NCBI RefSeq assembly: GCF_002105155.1
Contig: NW_019029019.1
Coordinates: forward strand, 164,501-228,500
Reading direction: 5' to 3'
Source: Lobosporangium transversale
Taxonomy: Eukaryota; Mortierellomycota; Mortierellomycetes; Mortierellales; Mortierellaceae
Length of the DNA stretch: 64,000 nt
Part shown: in pieces, positions 32,549 through 41,587 of the stretch
Layout: every line of letters begins with the position of its first letter
Position numbering within the stretch: position 1 is the stretch's first letter
The notes under the pieces: model-generated
Database searches by the model: none
The model's input: the letters and a program-made list of their open reading frames with translations, nothing else
Told to the model about the DNA's origin: nothing
Program-made: the position numbers and the translations under genes

Positions 32549-32895
32549 TATTCATATGATTGTACTCGGGATCGGAAGAATAGGAATGACTTCCAATAAA
32601 GTCGAAATGGTACACGCCATAGGATTGCAGGCTTATTAATTATATTAGTTAAGCAATCCGTGACCTCTCTCATGGTCACTCCTCTACCTCATTAGAGAAC
32701 AAACCTTTGTGGGCACTCAAAAATATGCAGAATCGCTTCAAACAATAGTTATACAGACAATAACAAAAACACAAAGGGTCAAGGTTCTTTTAGTTTATTG
32801 GAACAGGGATACATATAATCCGAACATGTGCAACGATAGCAGTATGTCTTCATCTTGAGATCCTTTAGTACTTTGGCTTTTTTTTTTTTTTTTTC

Positions 32896-34876
32896 TCACC
32901 CGAGTTGATCGCCTTCACCTTGATACATTTTAACTTTTTTTCCCTTTGTTGGAGTTGTATTTGTTTTTGGAAGTAGTTTAAGGGCTCTCTCTGCCTTTCT
33001 TTTCTTTGACTGCTCTAGAGTTTGGGCAGAGTCCCATTTGTCCAACTCAGCTCTAACTTGCTTCGCGAACCAAAAAGATTTTTGAACCAGTTCCTGAAAG
33101 CAGGTTTGGAACGTACTTAGCCTTGTGGGGAGAGTAATTGTGGTGCATTCGTGGAGTCGAAAGCAACCCATAAAATCCAAAGCATAGAGCTCTAACCTAT
33201 TCCTTGCAATATGAACTCCATACACTGTTAGGCCTCTTGTAGGTTCGCGACCGTTCTGTATCATAGCCTCAACATTATAAATCCATGTGTCCTTAAGATC
33301 ACGGGTCAGCTTGAAATGATCTGAGAATGCCTTGTCAGCATCCTTAGCATCAGGCGGTGAACACTCAAACAATACTACCTGTAGACCATCGTGTGACACG
33401 GTTGCATCTACTTGGTGGGCATGTACAGCCTTTTCTTGCATAGGGATCCTATGAAGATTCTTCCTTCTCTGACACCCTAGTATTTTAATTTCAAAGAGCT
33501 CCATATCTTTTCCAACCAGTCGAAATGCATGGCGAAACGATGGTATCACAATCTCAGAGAAAAACTGTCGTTCATTCATTTTTGGCATTATACCGTGGTG
33601 GGGAAAAAACATTGAACTGAATAGTATGAAATATATATGTTGTTAACAAAATATTTGCAAGGGAGGATAGGTTAATATGACAATATGCTACTTACAAATT
33701 CTCCAAGACTGCTGTGATTGACCTTGTAACACGATTGCTCCTATCTATCTTAACTGCTTCCTCTAATGCATCTTCGAAGCTTGCCTGTGGACCTCGGAAT
33801 AAGGTAGATAGAGTGTCGCTGATGTCGTCATCTTGTTCAATATCTAGGCCTTCACTAACAATTTGGTTAAAAATATCATCAGCCAATGTGTCGATGAAAT
33901 CACTACGTGAGGTTAAATCAGCAATACCATCACGCGAAAGTGAATATATATTTGTTTCTTGAGACCGCTTGAAATCGTTGAATATAGCAAGTACATCCTT
34001 TTCATTCAACATCCATTCAGATACTTGGTTGAGAAACCTAATGTGGACTAGATTCAAAAAAGGATCAGTTCGATACTCTAAATATTTCTATCGCTTGCCA
34101 TAAAGCTTTAATCAACAAAACTAACCGCCTGTAGCCGTATTGTCATAGAACTTATTGGTTGACTCGACCTCCAATTGCTTTTCATATGACTTAGATCTCC
34201 CCAATTGTGGAATTCTCTGTATTTCGATAGCTTCTTTGACATTGACATCATCCACATTTTCCTGTACAAGGGAACGCTCATTAATAATAGTAATAACAAG
34301 CAGCACATTAGCCAGGAATAACAATTAGCATTGTAGCAGCACATACCAAAGATGAGGAACTAAGAGATGTTATAGATGCTGTATCGGTTTATGGAATCTG
34401 TTAGCAATAATGACAATACGACGTGTAAGGACACGGATGAGGCGCTTACCAACAGCAATAGCAGTACCTTCCGTTGTTAAGTTAACCTGCAGAGGGATGG
34501 GGTGAGTTTTCAAAAAGTTGGTTGAAGCCTTCGCCTTGAAGGTGAGTTCTTCAATCTTTTCTTCATGCAGAGCGTTTTTAAAATCGATGGCCTTCTTGGC
34601 CTCAGTCTCAAGATTCTGCCCTTCTGCATCGCTTTGAAGGTATCTGAGGATGGCGGAGCAGTACGTCCTTATTGCAGTAGAGCCATTCGCTTTTAAGGAA
34701 ATAAGGCCCCCGATGTAATCTCGATAGTATTTCCCTAGAGGATGAGAAGCAAAGCTTGAAGGGGTCCAGCTGGAAGGGTTTTCCTCCAAGAAGAAGTCAT
34801 GAAGTCCCATAGCCTCTAAAGTACTAGTATCAAGTCTCGTCTCGGGCCCGCTGGACGTTGGAGCAGTTGGAAACAT
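32896..34876 (-). CDS. Uncharacterised five-exon protein next to the Crinkler region
   Basis: Exons 34450-34876, 34347-34378, 34126-34261, 33696-34047 and 32896-33616 join in phase to 555 residues with canonical GT-AG introns; the in-phase joining is the main evidence for one gene. The N-terminal half is polar and helical. The C-terminal part (about 320-555) looks like a folded domain: predicted strands around DATV, VVLFECSPP and VYGVHIARNRLELYALDF, then a long helix and a basic tail with possible nuclear signals (KKRKAER and TKGKKVK). The D-x(12)-E-x-S arrangement in DATV...FECS loosely resembles the core of PD-(D/E)XK nucleases with the Lys replaced, which is a guess. I do not recognise the family. 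No transmembrane or signal segment is seen. Confidence 0.6.
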
Positions 34877-34964
34877 CTTAACTGACTCTAAGTTGGTTAG
34901 CTTCTTTTACTTTTATAATGGAGAAATAACTCAATGGAGGCAATTTCTGATATTCTAAAGGACT

Positions 34965-35457
34965 CAACTTCCTAATCCCAGGCAGTGGCTTTCGGAAGAG
35001 GATACAAACACCTTTGACACCGGACACCGTCCGGAGCTCCTTAGCCAAAATAGCTTTTGACCGTAGTTGTGGGCTGCCTATGCCCGAATAAGAAATAGTT
35101 TTAAAAAGAGATTGCAGACATTGAAGATATGATGAAGAGTTGAAGGACGCAACTTCCTAATCCCAGACAGTGGCTTTCGGAAGAGGATACAAATACCTTT
35201 GGCACCGGACACCGCCCGGAGCTCCTTAGCCAAAATAGCTTTTTGACCGTAGTTGTGGGCTGCCTATGCCCGAATAAGAAATAGTTTTAAAAAGAGATTG
35301 CAGACATTGAAGATATGATGAAGAGTTGAAGGACGCAACTTCCTAATCCCAGACAGTGGCTTTCGGAAGAGGATACAAATACCTTTGGCACCGGACACCG
35401 CCCGGAGCTCCTTAGCCAAAACAGCCTTTTGACCGTAGTTGTGGGCTGCCTATGCCC
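34965..35457. repeat. Tandem repeat, about 185-bp unit, two and a half copies
   Basis: Units begin at 34965, 35150 and 35336 (spacing 185 and 186 bp). They share CAACTTCCTAATCCCAG, a CACCGGACACCG(T/C)CCGGAGCTCC block and GTAGTTGTGGGCTGCCTATGCCC. The third copy stops at about 35457, immediately before a poly-A tract (about 35489-35519). The second and third copies are nearly identical and the first is slightly more diverged. No coding potential is consistent across copies. Confidence 0.9.
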
Positions 35458-35459
35458 AA

Positions 35460-35487
35460 GAAAAAAAAAGGTTGAAAACGAAAAAGG

Positions 35488-35521
<34 letters not shown>

Positions 35522-36120
35522 AAATGAAAGATACAGACATACCTGCGCAGGAAAAAATAGGACACCAAAGAAAAAGAGAGTAGCTCAATGAAAATAATGA
35601 GGAGCAATGTAATTAGACTTGTAAGAATCAAGAGCTTGAATGCTGCGCGTAATTAAGTCAAATAAACAAATTTAAATCATGACTTGTAACAAGTTGTGAC
35701 TTCGAATCAAGGTTATCCCTTCGTCCGTTCCAAGGGCAAATTTGCCATTATAAATGGGCTTAAAATCCAGCAATCCATGGGCCAGCGCAAACAAAAGAAA
35801 CTGAAAAAAAAAAAAAAAAAAAAAAATTGTGTAACAAAGGATCGACATCGACACTGTATGCTGTATATGGAGATGAAAACTCATCATCAATCCAGGATAT
35901 AAAAAGGGATCATTGTCTTCCTCCTTCAAAGTCCCATCCCTTTTACCACTGCCACTTGTTCCTGTATCTTTCCCTCAATATTCTTTATCTATTCACTTTG
36001 GATCTTTAAATCATAAAAAAGCTCATCCTTTTATACCTTTGTCGCTCTTTTTTTTTTTTTTCTTTTTCATTTCTTTTCATCACCACCATTTTTCCTTTTT
36101 TCTTTCTCTTTCGCTTAGAT
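35460..36120. other. Intergenic region
   Basis: Holds poly-A tracts at about 35489-35519 and 35803-35825 and a pyrimidine-rich stretch at about 36040-36115 that leads into a possible splice acceptor (CGCTTAG) just before the XPG-like locus. No gene is seen. Confidence 0.5.
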
Positions 36121-36129
36121 ATTGACCAT

Positions 36130-37784
36130 GGGGCTGAAGCCCTTCTTCAACTGGTTGCGGATCGTGGGGTTTTGCCTTCGGAAACTGACGTGGGCACTTT
36201 CTTGGCGGCAAATCCTGACCATTCTGTTCATGTAGATCTCCTCGGTACGTTCTATTACGACACCCTCCGCAGAGTCGTCCATGCAAAGATGAAAAACGAA
36301 TCCATCATTGATGTAGGAAGGTCCCTGGCTCTCGTGATAAAGGGTCTTTTCATAACGGACAATCTGACTATACATATTGATGGGGAACCTTGTACTGAGA
36401 AAGAAAAAGCAAGGACAGAACGGCAAGCCATAAGAGAAAAAAATATGGATGCTTTGGAGAACGATATGAGCACCTTCGAGAGAAATTCTCGGAGTGGGGT
36501 ATGGACTCGTCCTCAAGTCATGAGGCACATCCAGAAGGGTCTTCGAGGAGTCCACACCCTGAGCGTCCAGGACAAGGATCAGCTGGCAACAGGCCTTAGC
36601 TCTGTCTTCGATGTCTGTCTGTGTGCATATGAAGCGGACCCATGCATAGGGTGCCATAATGAGGAGAATGATAGGATCGTGATATCCCAAGACTCTGATT
36701 TTTTTGCGTACGAACGAGTCTGCTTCCTAGTGCGACCCCTTCCGCACCGTAGACGGAAGTTTGGGGTTTACGATGTAGACAACGTTATCCAAGCACTAAG
36801 ACTGCCATCACACGCGCATCTGGTGTTATTCTGTGCCATCGCAGGCAATGACTACTCAAGAACCTCGAGACCTTAGGCCCGGCTAATAATCTTCGATTAA
36901 TTCGAAAGGTTGCGTGGGACGAGAACTACAATAAAATGCTTCGGGACTACCTAAGGGAAGCTAGTAAGGTGTTGGGAAGGAACGCAGCCTCTGAAGAAGG
37001 CCGTTTCAGAGTAGCTCTCCGCATTTTTACTTCCGGCCATCAAACGTCGGCCCAAGCGTTACCATTGAACAATGAGTTCGATAACTTCAAGCAGCGTCTA
37101 CTCAATGGAGAGGATCTTCGCCATAGAATGGCTCAGCAAAGGCGAGCGCAGCGCCGTAGAACGTAAGAAAGCTCAAGCTATAGTTTTGGCCTTGAAATCA
37201 TACGTCCCCAATACTAATCGTTAGTCCCTTTCTTAGATAATGTAGAGGCGCACCATCATTCTATATAGCGGAAGGGTCACATAGGAACCAGTTCCGGCCC
37301 ATCTTTTCTGACAAGGCGAGCATATTGAATGGGCGCACAGTTGATATCAATAACTGCCGTCAGCACGATAGGTCGGGCCTTAAGCATCCACCACGTCGGA
37401 AAAAGGCAAAAAAGAGGCAACAGAAAAAACAAAAGCGGAAGCACAAAGGCAAGAAGCCCCACAGGGCTAAAAAAGAAGGTGCACCAATTAGGAACTTGAA
37501 GAATGCTACGAAGGTTGATCACAGCTACAGCAGTAAGCACCCTATCAAGGCCTTAACAATTGGGTCCCTTAAGGCCTCCATGGCAAGGAAAGGCGGACTG
37601 GACGCAGATGAAAGAGATAGTATTGCAAACCAGATCTGAGGGGCAGTTGTTGTCCTCAACCGACTACGCCGCTATGCATACTGGGCGATTGCCTTGGACA
37701 TTGAGAGGATCATGCGGTTACCAGGGGCGGCAAGGTCGAGGAAAAAGGCACTGGACGAGGTCTTGGATAGCAATGACTAACTTT
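36130..37784 (+). pseudogene. XPG/FEN1-like structure-specific nuclease, broken
   Basis: XPG/Rad2-family nucleases cut flap or bubble DNA with clustered acidic residues. The locus starts with an XPG-like N terminus (MGLKPFFNWLR at 36130). It then changes frame by one base near 36163 to continue with GVLPSETDVG and the acidic strand HVDLLGTFYYD. The I-region follows (YEADPCIG, then ISQDSDFFAYE) and then FCAIAGNDYS, the start of the helix-hairpin-helix region. A second one-base frame change near 36860 leads to KNLETLGPANN. After a probable intron (about 37163-37237) a basic Lys/Arg-rich region follows, interrupted by TGA at 37637-37639 before the frame ends at 37784. Two frameshifts plus a stop suggest a pseudogene, although sequencing indels in a real gene are possible. 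Confidence 0.65.
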
Positions 37785-37819
37785 AAAAACCGTACAGATC
37801 AACAGATAAAACGCGACTG

Positions 37820-38334
37820 AAACACCTGAACACTGCCCACATGCTATTGACTACTCTACGTCCCTTAAACAATATTCCTAGCATACATCTGAACTTTTGC
37901 AAGGGATGTGTCAATACTTCGACAAACATGTAACATTTAATGGCTATATCACAGCCCTTGGATTGTGGAAGCGCTGAAATTATGCGGAAAACGGGAACCA
38001 TTTGTGTTTTACTAGCAACAAGCGTGGTTTCAAAAAAGTGTGCCTCCAAGGAACAAATCCTATATCCTTCATTGCTCAAAAGTAACAATCTTGTCTTTTC
38101 TGCACCCCAAAAGCTCGCCATAATCCTATTGAAGCGTTCAGAGGCATTATTTGCCTCATGGTTTGAGGATTAGCAGACTTTCAGTCAAGTTTTATTGTTT
38201 TGAACACAGTAAATCCTGTCCATTCGAAGTTAGTCCCTTTGGATGGCAGCTATTCAGGGGATGCTAATCAGTTCCGCTAAATTATGGTGCAATCAAAGCA
38301 GATTTGGAAAACCAACAAGCATCGAACAGTCGCC
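37820..38334. repeat. Direct repeat A (about 515 bp) flanking the Crinkler cluster
   Basis: Nearly identical, same orientation, to 45585-46081. It starts at AAACACCTGAACACTG and ends at CGAACAGTCGCC. Differences seen are one extra C near the start, about 20 extra bases near 38210-38232, and a few substitutions. The ends are not TG...CA, so a long terminal repeat is not obvious. An open frame on the minus strand (38121 downward) is shared by both copies but resembles nothing I know. Confidence 0.95.
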
Positions 38335-38356
38335 TTAACAAGCGAGTGACCTCTCT

Positions 38357-38401
38357 GTGACGCGCACGGACCATGGGGGCGACTTTTCAAATTTTTTATA
38401 G
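38357..38401. repeat. Dispersed Crinkler-associated motif, copy 1
   Basis: Shares the core CCATGGGGGCGACTTTTCAA with copies at 41227-41285 and 43836-43890, preceded in all three by a CGCAC-rich stretch. It lies between direct repeat A and the 3' end of the first broken Crinkler gene. Confidence 0.8.
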
Positions 38402-38538
38402 AGATGAAATCCAAAGTCGCCCCAGTTAATATTTTAGCGTGTTATTAAATTTCTATGACAAGCCTTTTTATAGGATTAAGAACTATATATATTATGTATT
38501 ACTGTATACTGTGACGAAAATTCTAAGTTGGGATATTT

Positions 38539-39861
38539 TTAAAAAGTTTCTCTTTGAGCTCGTCGAAGCTGACGCATGTAAACTATTTTAAATCCAGTTA
38601 CTGGCTCTCCATCCTTTTTGACAACAAAATGCCCATCGTCAATTATGGCGGAATGATTACCTCCAAATACTTCGTCCAAATAGCTTTCGATCTGATTTCT
38701 GCCGTCGGGACCTCTCTTATCAAAAGCGTTCTGGATTTGCTTAATTTGTTTCTTCTCGTGTTCTTGGAAATTACTTATGGACACCTGGATAAACATTGTG
38801 TCGAGTATGAAATCAAAGCGAGGATAAGTCGAATGACAATGACTCAGTACATGTCCATAGCCACGTCCAAGAGAAGTCATGCCTTGATGGATTGTCCCAT
38901 GATCCTTAAAGTCCATTATAATCTCCGTTGGATTCACGCCGATAAGGTTTGTTGCTTTGAGAACGATTGGCTTGGTTAAAGTCAAAAGCCGGACTAGCAG
39001 TGCCAACTCGAAATCATCTCCACTCATCTCTCCAAGAATAACTCCCCTCAGGATATGCTCATGATGAGGCATATTTGTAAACGCCTGAAAGAGTGCTTTC
39101 TGCGCTGGGAGGCACAAGACATAGTTTATGGCTCCGCGGTTCTTGTTGAGACGATAGATAAGCCCTAGGTCACGGAAATCCCATTCAAAATCACTACTCT
39201 GCGAGTTGTTGCCAAGGAAGACTGTTGCAAGGCTTTTAGCGAACTTCTTCTTCGATTCATCGCTGCAAGATCTGTAGTACGTCCAAACTACAGTGTGAAA
39301 CTCGCCTGTTCTCTCAGTTACATACGAATCAATGCTATTTCTTGTGAGTGGTCTTTCCTCAATTGACCGGATGAGGAACATAAACTCTCGTGGCACACGG
39401 TTTGTAATCCTCATTATATCCTGGACAATATCGGGTTGGTTCAGGTGGACCTCCAACCATTTTGAAAACACTGTCTCGGATAGTGGGCCAACAAAGTACA
39501 ATAAGGTATTTCGAAGACTGCCTGGCATAATCTCCAATTCATATTTGGCATGGGCTGTTCCTGTAAATATCGCTCTAGATCCTTTGGATTCAGCTTCCCA
39601 TCGAGTGAGATCCTTTAGATGGTTCAAGAACAGGTATTTATCTGGCACGTACGGCTCTTTTTGGAATAACTTTCCATGTTCGTCGATAATGAATAGTGTT
39701 TTGCGCTCCTTCTGTTTGAATAGGTCGAATAATGCGCGACCAGCCGCAATTGAGCAATCTATAACTTCAGAAGCGTCGAGGAGACTTTCCAGATCAGATG
39801 CCGTCAAGATATCCCTGTTGAGAGCGAAGAAGATCCTTAACAGTGCCTTTGCCGATTTTAT
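38539..39861 (-). pseudogene. Crinkler (CRN) effector-domain fragment, C-terminal two thirds
   Basis: A long open frame homologous to the intact CRN at 41588-44388 but beginning only at the LNRDILTASDLE motif. The header, linker and P-loop parts of this copy are missing. Present are Walker B FIIDEHGKLF, the sensor-like region (IFTGTAHAKYELEIM), NRVPREFMFL, and the nuclease-like C-terminal domain with YPRFDFI...FIQVSISNF and NQIESYLDEVFGG. In frame it continues upstream only to a TAG near 39864, where sequence of a second broken CRN takes over. Without a start and P-loop it should not make a functional ATPase, although the frame itself of about 420 codons is intact, which suggests recent origin or use as a donor sequence. 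Confidence 0.8.
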
Positions 39862-41115
39862 TTCCTAGAGCTTGACGAGTAATTGGTTGGAATATCGGTT
39901 CAATTTCACTATAACAGTTCTTCAAAGTCTCCAAGAATTGTTCTTTGCGATCCTCCTCATAATCCTTTAGTCGTTGCTTAACCCCATTAGCCGCGAGCTC
40001 AATGCCTTCAATGTCTTCGCCAAAAAAAAATATTGAATTCCCGTGGCACACATCCGGTGGCTTTTTGAATCTCGCCTCGTAGCTCATTCAATTGTTGGCG
40101 GGCTGTTGGGTGGACCTTATTTATGATCACATCCAGTAGCTTATTGAAAATATCAGGCGACAGTGGACCAACATACTCGACATAGTGTGGTGTGTCTCTG
40201 AGAATGAGCTTTGCAAATCTTACCGTACTGCTAAACACTACTCTCGCATTATTTGAATTGTTCCAAGAGTTGAAAGTCTTTAGAGGCCATAAAACTGGGA
40301 ACCTGTCGGGCGCAGACTTACTATTTTTCTGGAAATAATGCACCATGCTCATCCACGACAAATAATGCCTTCTGACTTCTTGACTGGAGTAGGTCACCCA
40401 AGATACTGCTGGCGCTACTCACAAAAAGATTTTCCGATGTTTCAATTTCGACCATTTCCTCGAGCTCTGAGGCTGTCAAAGTATCTTTGTTGATGGATAA
40501 GAAGAGTTGACAGATCAGTCGTGATGCGTCAGTATTAGTGTCACAATTGTTAAGTTGATTAGCATCCGCAATATAAAGCACTGGCCAACCATGTGCATAT
40601 GCCTTGGCCGCAAGGAACCATGAAATGTATGATTTGCCGACGCCCATTGGACCGTAAACATTTCTTGACAGACGACTCACTGTTCTCGAGTTCATTCCAT
40701 AGCTTCATCATCTATTCAGACATAAAAAAACTCGCGACCTTGATAGCCTCTCGCAAAGAATATTGGGTTCTGACCAAGATCCATTGAAGTAATTCGATTC
40801 CCAGCCTGCACCATCAAAAGCGATTGGAACTCGGCGCGGGGTTCTGGTGCATACTTGTTATTTTCGCTCAAATTCAGTATATGTTGGGGTAAAACTACGA
40901 GTTCGCCATCGACTGCAATATATTGCTTCAAGGAACGACAGCGCTTCGTAAGGTGCTCTTTGAGCATATAAGAATAGCGAGACTGACGTGAGTATGGAAT
41001 AAATAAATTTTCTCAAGAATCATCAAAACTATGAATGGAATAAACTCACTTTCTAAATCTTCGTCTTCTGTGTCTTCTAGGCTCCTTTGGGACTTCTTGG
41101 GGCTATTTAAAATCC
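39794..41115 (-). pseudogene. Crinkler (CRN) fragment with N-terminal half, multiply broken
   Basis: This covers the complementary part of a CRN. It has a linker-like exon (about 41050-41115, SPKKSQRSLEDTEDEDLE), the segment from 40967 with LKQYIAVDGELVVLP, the P-loop GPMGVGKSYISWFL, Walker B LFVVDEHGALF, and the following region to about 39860. No ubiquitin-like header is present. Disruptions are a TAG plus frame change near 40735, a frame change just before the P-loop near 40690, one after Walker B near 40335-40390, and one at an A-run near 40021-40029. It merges with the C-terminal fragment at 38539-39861 at non-equivalent points, so the locus is a chimera of two partial genes. Confidence 0.75.
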
Positions 41116-41226
41116 ACGCAATAAACTAACAAGAGGATAGTTAGATAGGAGGCTTTGATAAAAGTACTTGTATGCGATAGAGCAGTGGGGAGCCGAAATA
41201 AGCTCAAGCAAAAAGCCTCGCGAGAG

Positions 41227-41285
41227 GACAGTGAGAGTCAGAGTATACGCACGCACCATGGAGGCGACTTTACAAATTCTTTTTA
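41227..41285. repeat. Dispersed Crinkler-associated motif, copy 2
   Basis: Shares AGTGAGAGTCAGAG and the CGCACGCACCATGG(A/G)GGCGACTTT core with copy 3. It lies about 110 bp upstream (minus-strand sense) of the linker exon of the broken CRN, which is where the header/effector intron of an intact CRN would be. Confidence 0.85.
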
Positions 41286-41587
41286 CAGATCAAACTGTGC
41301 ATTTAACAATTAAGCACCATTTACCACTATGCCTACTACCGCCCTCTGAATAATTCTCTACAAATAGCAAGACTGGATATTTTTGGCTATTCTAGAATGA
41401 TTTGGGCGATCTAAAAGTCCCATAAATATAAACAGATCTAAAGTCGTCAAGCCGCATCTGCGTATTTATCTCAATCTGGTCTCATCTCATCTACAACCCG
41501 ACGCGGCACCCTTTGATAGGATGACGCTTAAAGTTAGAAGATGAATGGAGTAGAAGCTTCCTTTATTGATAACACTATCCAACACTA

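Noticed and set aside
37783..38121. Minus-strand frame shared by the two direct repeats as a conserved gene
   Set aside because: The conservation is explained by recent duplication of the whole 0.5 kb. The flanking DNA is as conserved as the frame, and the C-terminal ends differ between copies. The function is unrecognised.
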